Shown here piece by piece: positions 15,177-21,335 of a stretch of DNA of 21,335 nt. Both the position numbers and the translations under genes were made by a program. Below the pieces are notes generated by a model. That model saw only the letters and a program-made list of their open reading frames with translations, did not search any database and was not told the origin of the DNA. Position 1 is the first letter of the stretch. Every line of letters starts with the position of its first letter. The DNA comes from an uncultured Akkermansia sp. (lineage in GTDB: Bacteria; Verrucomicrobiota; Verrucomicrobiia; Verrucomicrobiales; Akkermansiaceae), in NCBI GenBank assembly GCA_947585525.1, contig CANPXA010000009.1, forward strand, positions 1 to 21,335, written 5' to 3'.

Positions 15177-15213
15177 GTGTTTCTTCAGGTAAGTAGTTTG
15201 TAGATTCGGTTGT

Positions 15214-16458
15214 TCATCGGTCGCATTCTCCTTGCACGAAGTCAAAGGAGCCGAGGATGGCACCGATATCGCTGATGAGGTGGCCCGGCAGCAACTCCGG
15301 CAGGATAGAGAGTGTGCAGAAAGAAGGACTGCGCATCTTGAGGCGGTTCGGCAGTCCGCCACCCACTGAGTCCAGGAAGAAGCCAAGTTCTCCCTTCGGG
15401 TTCTCGACGGCAAAGAAAACTTGGCCTGCCGGGGCATTGACGCACTGTGTGCTCACCATGAACTGCCGGATGAGCTCCTCCATCCCCTGCAGAGCATCTT
15501 CCTTTCTGGGGAGTACCCCCCACTGGTTCTGAACGCAAATGGGACCGCTCGGCATCGAATCGCATACTTGGCGGATGATGCGGACCGATTGCAGGATTTC
15601 TTCCAGACGCAACTGGAAGCGGGCGTAGCAGTCGCCCTCTTGTGCTACCGGCACATCAAACTCGTACTTTTCGTAACCGAGGTAGGGGTTGGTCTTGCGC
15701 AAATCGCGCTTCACGCCGCTGGCGCGCAAATTGGGTCCGGTCATGCCGTTCTGCAAGGCCATTTCCCGAGTGATAACACCCACCCCTACGAGCCGGTCGA
15801 TAAACACCTTGTTGTGCAGCAGCAGGCGCTTCAGTTCATCCACTGTTTTTTCCGCCGAATCGCAGAAAGCCAGGACCTCCTTTTCAAAACCTTTGGGCAG
15901 GTCACGCGTCATGCCGCCGATGCGTGTGTAGCTTGAGGTAAAGCGCGCGCCGCATATTTTCTCGTAGAAGTTGTGCACCTTCTCCTTTTCTTCGTAACAA
16001 TACAGGAAGGCGGTCATCGCCCCGGTGTCCATCGCATACACCCCCAGCCCCAAAAAGTACGACGAGATACGCGAAAGCTCCGCACAGAGAACCCGGATGG
16101 CTTGCCCTCTCTCAGGCAGCTCCCAGCCCAGCAGCTTCTCCACGGCACAGGCGTAAGCGATGTTGTTGCTCATCGGCGCCAAATAGTCAAAGCGATCCGT
16201 GTAGGCTACGAACTGGTTATAGTGGCAGTTCTCCGCTATTTTTTCCATTCCCCGGTGCAGATACCCTATTACCGGGTCGCAGGACACGATCTCTTCCCCA
16301 TCCACAACGAGCTTGAGCCGCAGCACCCCGTGCGTCGCCGGATGTGAAGGCCCCATGTTGATCGTCATGAGCTCGTGCGGCATATCCGCATCATCTCTCA
16401 GATAATCCAATCCGGCTTCCGTCGCCACCGGCATATCTATCGTCTTCGTCGTCTTCAT
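15214..16458 (-). CDS. nuoD: NADH-quinone oxidoreductase subunit D (49-kDa subunit)
   Basis: This 414-residue peripheral subunit forms the quinone-binding site with NuoB. The loop MGPSHPATHGVLRL (35-48) holds the conserved histidines (His39, His43), and Tyr86 in AYTDRFDYLAP corresponds to the quinone-contacting tyrosine. The C-terminus ILGSFDFVQGECDR is the family ending (usually G-S-x-D-x-V-x-G-E-x-D-R). The ATG at 16458 is chosen over an upstream in-frame ATG at 16572 because AGGAGA lies close before it and the family N-terminus starts here. It is the first gene of the operon: its promoter is just upstream and no nuoA, nuoB or nuoC precedes it. It is not fused to NuoC. Confidence 0.96.
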   Translation of the reverse strand: MKTTKTIDMPVATEAGLDYLRDDADMPHELMTINMGPSHPATHGVLRLKLVVDGEEIVSCDPVIGYLHRGMEKIAENCHYNQFVAYTDRFDYLAPMSNNIAYACAVEKLLGWELPERGQAIRVLCAELSRISSYFLGLGVYAMDTGAMTAFLYCYEEKEKVHNFYEKICGARFTSSYTRIGGMTRDLPKGFEKEVLAFCDSAEKTVDELKRLLLHNKVFIDRLVGVGVITREMALQNGMTGPNLRASGVKRDLRKTNPYLGYEKYEFDVPVAQEGDCYARFQLRLEEILQSVRIIRQVCDSMPSGPICVQNQWGVLPRKEDALQGMEELIRQFMVSTQCVNAPAGQVFFAVENPKGELGFFLDSVGGGLPNRLKMRSPSFCTLSILPELLPGHLISDIGAILGSFDFVQGECDR

Positions 16459-16485
16459 GATCTCTCCTGCGACTCGCGTTCTCCC

Positions 16486-16501
16486 GCGCCCGCGCGGGCG
16501 C
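16486..16501. repeat. Perfect 16-bp GC palindrome at the nuoD operon start
   Basis: GCGCCCGCGCGGGCGC is its own reverse complement across all 16 positions. It lies 28 bp upstream of the nuoD ATG and its edge coincides with the transcription start predicted from the promoter at 16507-16535. It could be an operator covering the start site or a hairpin capping the mRNA 5' end ahead of the nuoD Shine-Dalgarno sequence. Confidence 0.75.
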
Positions 16502-16506
16502 ATCCA

Positions 16507-16535
16507 ATTAAACTCCCTACGGCTCCAAATTTCAA
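16507..16535 (-). promoter_or_regulatory. Sigma70-type promoter for the nuoD-N operon
   Basis: On the minus strand TTGAAA (16530-16535) and TTTAAT (16507-16512) are separated by exactly 17 bp, and each matches 5 of 6 consensus bases. Transcription is expected to begin near 16500, about 42 nt before the nuoD ATG. Confidence 0.6.
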
Positions 16536-16827
16536 GCCTAAAATCCCAAGACAAACGCATTCGCAGATGCATCTGTCATTGATGAACTACGGTTCGCATA
16601 TTATGATTCATTGATTTTGTGCACGTTGTGTTGATTCTATCAATCGTAAACGTATGCCGGAGACGGAGGAACGTTCGTGGAAACGATTAGGAGGAGACCG
16701 TTTGTTGTCATAGTTTTTAGAAGTAAAGAACGAACGATATCAATCAATTAGAGCTTTTCTTCTCGCCGGACTTCTTTCCGGTGTGCTTGTCGTCATTAAA
16801 ACTGCTTGCATTATAATTTCTTCGCAC

Positions 16828-16856
16828 TTGACAGGAGGGAAAGGCGGACTTACAAT
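16828..16856 (+). promoter_or_regulatory. Strong sigma70-type promoter for kbl-sdaA
   Basis: TTGACA (16828-16833, perfect) is followed after exactly 17 bp by TACAAT (16851-16856, 5 of 6). The predicted start near 16863 leaves a leader of about 26 nt before the kbl ATG. This is the best promoter match in the window. Confidence 0.75.
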
Positions 16857-16888
16857 GCCGGGACAGAGCGAACAGCTGCATAAGAGCC

Positions 16889-18088
16889 ATGTACAACTCA
16901 GATTTTAAGAACCGCATTGTGGCAGATCTCACCCAGTTGAAATCCGCCGGTCTCTACAAGGAAGAACGCTACATCAACACCCCTCAGTTTTCTGAGGTAG
17001 GGCTGGAAGATGGCAGCAAGGTGATCAATATGTGCGCCAATAATTACTTGGGACTCGCCAACAACCCGGAGTTGGAGAAGGCGGCACGTGAGGCGATCGA
17101 TCGTTGGGGATTTGGTATGGCTTCGGTGCGCTTCATCTGTGGTACTCAGACCTTACACCGAGAATTGGAGGAGAGATTGAGTGCGTTCCTCGGGACGGAG
17201 GCCAGCATCCTGTTCGGTTCGTGTTTCGATGCCAACGGAGGTCTCTTCGGCGCCTTGTTGGACAAGGAAGATGCAATCATCTCGGATTCATTGAACCACG
17301 CTTCTATTATTGATGGAGTAAGACTTTGCAAGGCTGCTCGCTACCGCTACGCCAACAACGACATGGCAGATTTGGAGGCCAAACTCAAGGAAGCCAAAGC
17401 GGCCGGAGCCCGCACCATCATGATCTCTACGGACGGAGTGTTTTCCATGGATGGCATCATCGCTCGGCTGGACAAGATCCACGAGTTAGCGGAGAAGTAT
17501 GGCGCTTTGGTGCACTTTGACGAGTCTCATGCGACAGGTGTGCTGGGCAAGCGTGGTCGTGGCACTCATGAGCACTGCGGATTGTTCGGTAAGACGGATA
17601 TCATCACTGGCACCTTCGGCAAGGCTCTCGGAGGAGCCTCCGGCGGCTTTGTTTCCGCTCCGAAGGAGATTGTCGATGTGCTGCGCCAGAAAGCTCGTCC
17701 GTACCTCTTCTCCAACAGCGTGATGCCTGCTATCGCCGCTACAACGCTCAAGGCTTTGGATATCCTGGAGGCATCTACGGAACTCACGGAAAAAGTGCAG
17801 CACAACGCCGCTTATTTCCGCAAGGGGATGGAGCAGTGTGGCTTTACCCTCGCCGGGGCAGGTCACGCAATCGTTCCGGTGATGATAGGTGATGCCGCTC
17901 TCTCTCAGCGTATGAGCAACCGTCTGCTTGAGTTGGGTGTGTACGCCATGGGGTTCTTCTACCCGGTCGTTCCCAAGGATCAAGCTCGCATTCGTACTCA
18001 GCTTTCCGCGGCTCACTCCGAGGAGCAGCTTGACCGGGCCATTGCCGCATTCGCCAAAGCCGGCAAGGAACTCGGCGTCATCAGCTGA
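16889..18088 (+). CDS. kbl: 2-amino-3-ketobutyrate CoA ligase (glycine C-acetyltransferase)
   Basis: This 399-residue PLP enzyme (E. coli Kbl has 398) of the alpha-oxoamine synthase family converts 2-amino-3-ketobutyrate plus CoA to glycine and acetyl-CoA, the second step of threonine breakdown via threonine dehydrogenase. The Schiff-base lysine is Lys245 in TGTFGKALGGASGG, and the PLP-contacting motif DESHATG lies at 211-217. Further family marks are CANNYLGLANNP (49-60), RFICGTQTLHRELE (81-94) and SLNHASIIDG (134-143). No tdh gene is adjacent. Only a weak AAGAG lies before the ATG. It heads a two-gene unit with sdaA. Related enzymes (BioF, HemA, Spt) are less likely because N-terminal and core motifs match Kbl closely. 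Confidence 0.95.
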   Translation: MYNSDFKNRIVADLTQLKSAGLYKEERYINTPQFSEVGLEDGSKVINMCANNYLGLANNPELEKAAREAIDRWGFGMASVRFICGTQTLHRELEERLSAFLGTEASILFGSCFDANGGLFGALLDKEDAIISDSLNHASIIDGVRLCKAARYRYANNDMADLEAKLKEAKAAGARTIMISTDGVFSMDGIIARLDKIHELAEKYGALVHFDESHATGVLGKRGRGTHEHCGLFGKTDIITGTFGKALGGASGGFVSAPKEIVDVLRQKARPYLFSNSVMPAIAATTLKALDILEASTELTEKVQHNAAYFRKGMEQCGFTLAGAGHAIVPVMIGDAALSQRMSNRLLELGVYAMGFFYPVVPKDQARIRTQLSAAHSEEQLDRAIAAFAKAGKELGVIS

Positions 18089-18121
18089 TGGCCCCGTAGG
18101 CTCCCCGTGCTTCTCCGAGAG

Positions 18122-19489
18122 ATGTACACCGGCTTCTTTGAGGTCTTTTCCATCGGCATCGGTCCGTCCAGTTCGCACACGATGGGACCGATGAGGGCGG
18201 CGGCTCGTTTTGTCCGACTCCTGCGTGAGGAAGGTTCATTCCCGTCGGTGCGACGGATGCGGGTCGATTTGTACGGATCCCTTGCGCTTACCGGGGACGG
18301 GCACGGAACTCCGGCGGCCATTGCCTATGGTCTCATGGGGTTGGATGCAGAGACCATGGACGGGCCACGCGAGATCGGCGAAACTCTTCTGCTCGGGGGT
18401 GAGCAACAAATCCCCTTTTCTGCGACGGATGATGTGCGACTACACAAAGGAGAGAGTCTCGCGGAGCACCCGAACGGAATGCGCTTTACGGCTCTGGATG
18501 GGCGAGGAGAGACCCTTTCCACAGCGGAGTTTTTCTCCGTAGGTGGCGGGGAGATTCGCATGAACGGCAAATCCCCTGAAAAACAGGACCGTGTGTCGAG
18601 TCCTGAGGTGCCTTTTCATTTTAGCTCTTGCCGCGAGCTTATAGAACTCTGCGAAAAAGAGCATCTCACGATCGCCCAACTCGTGCGTCGAAACGAAACC
18701 TCCCTGCGTTCGGCTCCGGAGCTTGCTGCGCGTATCAAACTCATCGTCTCCGTCATGAACGATGCGATTGACCGTGGAAGCCGCGCGCGGGGAACACTTC
18801 CCGGCGTGCTTCATATGCCTCGGCGCGCCCCGCAGATTGATGCACGCCTTGTGGAACGCTTCCGACGCAATGAAACGGATGCTCTTACGATCATTGACTG
18901 GATTAATCTTTGGGCATTCGCTGTGGCCGAGGAAAATGCGGCAGGCGGTCGCGTGGTGACTGCACCTACGATGGGTTCTGCAGGTGTGCTGCCGGCTGTA
19001 CTGCGCTACTTTGAGAGGTACGGTCATAAGGATTCTGCTTTTTCTATTTCGATGGGGACAGAAGTATTGCTACTCACGGCTTCCGCTATCTGCAGCCTCT
19101 ACCGAGCCAATGCTTCCATCTCCGGAGCTGAGGTGGGTTGTCAGGGTGAAATAGGTGTGGCTTGTTCCATGGCCGCCGGCGGGCTCGCCGCTGCCATGGG
19201 AGGCTCCAATGCCCAGGTTGAAAATGCGGCGGAAATAGCTATGGAGCACAATCTCGGCCTCACCTGCGATCCTATTTGCGGACTTGTCCAAGTCCCTTGC
19301 ATTGAGCGCAATGCCATAGGCGCCGTCAAAGCCGTTAATGCTGCTCGCCTTGCTCTCCGTGGTAATGGCTCTCACTATGTCAGTCTCGACAGCGTCATAG
19401 CCACTATGTATGAGACGGGTCGGAACCTCCATCCCAACTACCGCGAAACTTCCCTCGCCGGTCTCGCCAAACACGCTCTTACTTGCTGA
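18122..19489 (+). CDS. sdaA: L-serine ammonia-lyase (iron-sulphur L-serine dehydratase), single-chain type
   Basis: The 455-residue enzyme deaminates L-serine to pyruvate and ammonia using a 4Fe-4S cluster. The beta domain opens with FSIGIGPSSSHTMGPMRAA. Cluster ligands are Cys340, Cys382 and Cys393 (AEVGCQGEIG, LTCDPICGL, VPCIERNA), with the same spacing as E. coli Cys343/385/396. The chain ends in ALTC: a C-terminal cysteine is the 'tail-in-mouth' fourth cluster ligand described for the Legionella enzyme. The ATG at 18122 fits the family N-terminus and has GAGAG just before it; a GTG at 18107 is an alternative adding five residues. It follows kbl by 33 bp. Glycine from Kbl could reach serine through a hydroxymethyltransferase elsewhere and then pyruvate here. 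Confidence 0.96.
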   Translation: MYTGFFEVFSIGIGPSSSHTMGPMRAAARFVRLLREEGSFPSVRRMRVDLYGSLALTGDGHGTPAAIAYGLMGLDAETMDGPREIGETLLLGGEQQIPFSATDDVRLHKGESLAEHPNGMRFTALDGRGETLSTAEFFSVGGGEIRMNGKSPEKQDRVSSPEVPFHFSSCRELIELCEKEHLTIAQLVRRNETSLRSAPELAARIKLIVSVMNDAIDRGSRARGTLPGVLHMPRRAPQIDARLVERFRRNETDALTIIDWINLWAFAVAEENAAGGRVVTAPTMGSAGVLPAVLRYFERYGHKDSAFSISMGTEVLLLTASAICSLYRANASISGAEVGCQGEIGVACSMAAGGLAAAMGGSNAQVENAAEIAMEHNLGLTCDPICGLVQVPCIERNAIGAVKAVNAARLALRGNGSHYVSLDSVIATMYETGRNLHPNYRETSLAGLAKHALTC

Positions 19490-19500
19490 ATTGCTCTCCA

Positions 19501-19528
19501 GAGGCTTCAGTGTTCCTGATGCTTTTTT
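19501..19528 (+). terminator. Rho-independent terminator after sdaA
   Basis: GCTTCAG (19504-19510) pairs with CTGATGC (19516-19522) with one mismatch around a 5-base loop, followed directly by six T (19523-19528). Bases 19501-19503 can extend the stem into the T-run. It lies 12 bp after the sdaA stop and separates kbl-sdaA from the regulator gene. Confidence 0.65.
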
Positions 19529-19536
19529 CGCTTCCG

Positions 19537-19560
19537 CTCAAGTGACTTGAGGGATATAAT
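19537..19560 (+). promoter_or_regulatory. Candidate MerR-type operator and promoter for the regulator gene
   Basis: CTCAAGT-G-ACTTGAG (19537-19551) is a perfect 15-bp dyad, followed 3 bp later by a perfect TATAAT (19555-19560). A dyad in the spacer just ahead of the -10 box is the usual arrangement at MerR-family promoters, and the half-sites recall those of SoxR boxes. No good -35 box is visible at 17-20 bp. The predicted transcription start (about 19567) is only 2 nt before the ATG, so the mRNA might be leaderless. Confidence 0.6.
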
Positions 19561-19568
19561 AGGAAAGT

Positions 19569-20057
19569 ATGGATTCCCAACAAACGATCGCACAGGTTGC
19601 GAAAGCTTCCGGCTTTAGCGTGCCCACCCTGCGTTTTTATGAGCAGGAAGGATTGATTCCCTACGTGCCCCGCGACGGTGCAGGAAACCGTCGCTACGGT
19701 GAAACGGAGTTAAGTCGGGTGAACACGATACGGTGCTTGCGCACAGCCGGCCTCACTCTCCCGGAAATGAAACGCTACTTCGCCATGGTGGAGGAAGGGG
19801 AAGATACACTGCGTGTGCGCAAGGAGATTTTGCTTTCTACACGCGAGCGATTGGAAAGTCAACTGACGGAGCTGCACAATTCCCTCGAATATCTCGGGGC
19901 GAAGTTAAGTTTCTACAGGCGCGCTATTCGCGCCTTGGAGCGCGGAGAAGAGCCTCCCCGCCTGGATGCGCAAAAACTGAACCGCTGCTTTGCGCAAAAA
20001 AACAAGAAGGAGACTTCAGTCAAGAGTCGCTCCAAACGCCCTACCCGTTCCAAGTAG
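19569..20057 (+). CDS. MerR-family transcriptional regulator (AdhR/NmlR/YyaN-like)
   Basis: The 162-residue protein has an N-terminal winged helix-turn-helix (about 5-72) with the MerR signatures FSVPTLRFYEQEGLIP and GNRRYGETEL, then a long dimerisation coiled coil (about 82-120, rich in Glu/Arg/Leu heptads). The pattern resembles the aldehyde/electrophile-responsive AdhR-NmlR branch. No metal-binding Cys pair is visible: the two cysteines are Cys55 in the DNA-binding domain and Cys139 near the end. The last 20 residues form an unusual basic tail (KKNKKETSVKSRSKR and on). AGGAAAG precedes the ATG. A dyad upstream suggests autoregulation. The inducer and targets are unknown, and no obvious detoxification gene is adjacent. 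Confidence 0.88.
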   Translation: MDSQQTIAQVAKASGFSVPTLRFYEQEGLIPYVPRDGAGNRRYGETELSRVNTIRCLRTAGLTLPEMKRYFAMVEEGEDTLRVRKEILLSTRERLESQLTELHNSLEYLGAKLSFYRRAIRALERGEEPPRLDAQKLNRCFAQKNKKETSVKSRSKRPTRSK

Positions 20058-20080
20058 GCAATGCGCAGCGTCGCTCCCCG

Positions 20081-21205
20081 TCAATCGGAAAAGCTGCGGT
20101 AAACGCGAGGTAGTCTCTGCCCCAGCCCGGTGAAGATGTCCCATGGTATGGTGCCTGCTCGTTGCGCCACCTCTTGCACCGTCACGTGCTGCCCGATGAG
20201 TTCCGCCACGTCTCCGGCGATAACGTCTCCCGCTTCACTCACGTCCACCATGATCTGATCCATCGTTACTCTTCCTACCAAGGGACAAGGGGTACCGTAC
20301 AGGAAAACTGCTACTCCGCTATCCGAGAGATGGCGCCTCCAGCCGTCCGCGTAGCCGATGCCGAGCGTGGCCACTCGCATGGGACGAGGAGTGATATAGG
20401 TGCGACCATACGAGACGCTGTGGCCGGCGGGAAGGTCCCGCACGAGTGTGACGCGCGTCAGCACTCGCAGGGTGGTTCTCAGCTCCTGTGCAGCGGGGCA
20501 GGGGACAGGCGCCACCCCGTAAAGCATGAGTCCCGGACGCACCATATTTGCCATGGGAACCTGGTAGCCCAACAGTCCCGCGCTTGCGCTTATATGAACG
20601 AACCGCGGGCGCACATACTGTCGTATTTCCTCTACGCACCTCCCAAATAATTCAATCTGCTCACGGGTGAATTTTTCCTCTTCGTCTGCTGCCGGACAAT
20701 GGGACATGACCCCATCCACATACAAGGTGTCAAGATTGACCAGTTGCGGAAGAATCTCTCCAAGCTCCTCCGGCTGAAAACCTTCTCTACCCATTCCTGT
20801 GTCAAGCGCCAGATGAACTCGTACCTGCCGCTCACCCATCTTAGCCAAACTCGCCAGATGCCGCGCTTCCTCCATGGAGGATACCGTGCATCCCCACCCC
20901 TTCTGTACCACTTCTTCTCTCTCCTGCGGGGGAACGGGTCCGAGCAGGAACGGAGGAGTGATCATTCCTGCCTCTTCGAGAGCGCGAGCCTCATCCGCAT
21001 TTGCCACACCGAAGAAAGCAGGGTGTTCCCGTTCCAATCGATGCGCTATGGCCTTCATTCCATGTCCGTACGCATTTGCCTTCACCACAGGCATCACCTG
21101 CGATTCAGGTACAATGCGTTGTGCTACACGCATATTGTACGCTACGGCTTCCGGATCGACTTCAACCCACGCTCTCGGCTCACTCTCCTGCATTCCGCGC
21201 TCCAC
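20081..21205 (-). CDS. alr: Alanine racemase
   Basis: This PLP enzyme interconverts L- and D-alanine for peptidoglycan. Numbered from the ATG at 21193, the Schiff-base lysine is Lys38 in PVVKANAYGHG. The second catalytic base is the Tyr of HSVSYGRTY, and RVTMDQIMVDV and GYADGWRR are family marks. In the segment HLALDTGMGREGF the position usually held by the carbamylated lysine (HLKxDTGMGR) is alanine. The start is uncertain. GTG 21205 is preferred because GGAGGAAAGG ends 7 nt before it. ATG 21193 gives a family-like N-terminus but sits far from that site, and a TTG at 21232 lies upstream of it. The gene converges on the regulator with a 23-bp gap and no visible terminator. Confidence 0.95.
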   Translation of the reverse strand: MERGMQESEPRAWVEVDPEAVAYNMRVAQRIVPESQVMPVVKANAYGHGMKAIAHRLEREHPAFFGVANADEARALEEAGMITPPFLLGPVPPQEREEVVQKGWGCTVSSMEEARHLASLAKMGERQVRVHLALDTGMGREGFQPEELGEILPQLVNLDTLYVDGVMSHCPAADEEEKFTREQIELFGRCVEEIRQYVRPRFVHISASAGLLGYQVPMANMVRPGLMLYGVAPVPCPAAQELRTTLRVLTRVTLVRDLPAGHSVSYGRTYITPRPMRVATLGIGYADGWRRHLSDSGVAVFLYGTPCPLVGRVTMDQIMVDVSEAGDVIAGDVAELIGQHVTVQEVAQRAGTIPWDIFTGLGQRLPRVYRSFSD

Positions 21206-21293
21206 TCTAGCACCTTTCCTCCGCTCGCGCAAGTTTAATCAAATTTGACTATATGATGCGCATTGCCTCAAAAATAAAGTCACCGAAGGGTCG

Positions 21294-21321
21294 TCAGAAA
21301 CGAAGAAAAAGAATTTTCTGA
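21294..21321. repeat. Inverted repeat near the right edge
   Basis: TCAGAAA (21294-21300) and TTTCTGA (21315-21321) form perfect 7-bp arms around 14 bases. The spacer is A-rich on the plus strand. It lies about 90 bp upstream of alr and could belong to the end of a neighbouring transcript or to alr control. No clear alr promoter was found in 21206-21335; a TATAGT on the minus strand lacks a good -35. Confidence 0.3.
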
Positions 21322-21335
21322 AAGCTTGATGCCTC

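Larger units (their letters stand above)
16459..16888. other. Divergent intergenic region between nuoD and kbl
   Basis: The 430 bp hold the nuoD promoter and GC palindrome on the left and the kbl promoter on the right. Between them (about 16540-16820) the sequence is AT-richer than the genes and contains small dyads: TTGAT-TCT-ATCAA (16631-16643), GAACGTTC (16670-16677) and a CCGGA/TCCGG hairpin (16766-16781). A second TATAAT at 16812-16817 has no good -35. I see no tRNA or riboswitch, and no convincing small gene; short open frames of about 20 codons are present but unsupported. Confidence 0.6.

Noticed and set aside
16654..16713. Small plus-strand frame of 19 residues (MPETEERSWKRLGGDRLLS) in the nuoD-kbl gap
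   Set aside because: There is no ribosome-binding site or promoter at the right distance. The length is expected by chance.
16744..16932. Minus-strand 62-codon frame overlapping the kbl start
   Set aside because: It runs across the strong kbl promoter and the kbl start, has no ribosome-binding site and ends in a low-complexity Lys/Ser tail.
21253..21321. Small basic peptide of 22 residues at the right edge (starts MMRIASKIKSPKGRQ)
   Set aside because: The length is within chance expectation, there is no ribosome-binding site, and the inverted repeat lies within its end.

Overview
The window looks like a chromosomal segment of a moderately GC-rich, respiring, Gram-negative-type bacterium. 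My best guess is a Verrucomicrobiota-like lineage. That rests on the overall look of the proteins, a complex I locus lacking nuoABC, and sparse Shine-Dalgarno use; no rRNA or marker gene proves it. No mobile element, CRISPR array, tRNA or rRNA was seen.

Left part (1-3697). The first 110 bases hold the start of a leftward gene that runs off the edge, with a good promoter at 141-169. Diverging from it is a small ferritin-like protein of the encapsulated-ferritin type (322-648). It converges on dnaB, the replicative helicase (681-2105, minus). A 161-bp gap with perfect palindromes and a possible terminator separates dnaB from a secreted GHL10-type glycosyl hydrolase (2267-3697, minus).

Centre (3721-16458, all minus). 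Eleven tightly packed genes, nuoD-E-F-G-H-I-J-K-L-M-N in transcription order, encode most of the proton-pumping NADH:quinone oxidoreductase (complex I). nuoA, nuoB and nuoC are absent, and nuoD has its own promoter (16507-16535). A perfect 16-bp GC palindrome lies at the predicted transcription start. NuoM has lost the TM7 lysine, NuoH and NuoJ carry insertions, and NuoG is short. Several genes lack a Shine-Dalgarno sequence and are instead preceded by pyrimidine-rich leaders. The GHL10 gene follows nuoN by 23 bp and may be co-transcribed.

Right part (16459-21335). A 430-bp divergent intergenic region carries a near-consensus promoter for kbl-sdaA. Kbl makes glycine and acetyl-CoA from 2-amino-3-ketobutyrate, and SdaA deaminates serine to pyruvate, so the pair is an amino-acid catabolic unit ending in a terminator. 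Next is a MerR-family regulator with a 15-bp dyad just ahead of a TATAAT box, then a convergent alr (alanine racemase, for cell-wall D-alanine).

I found no clearly novel multi-gene defence or biosynthetic system. The most unusual material is in the complex I locus: its split layout, the palindrome at its promoter, the altered NuoM channel and the pyrimidine leaders.
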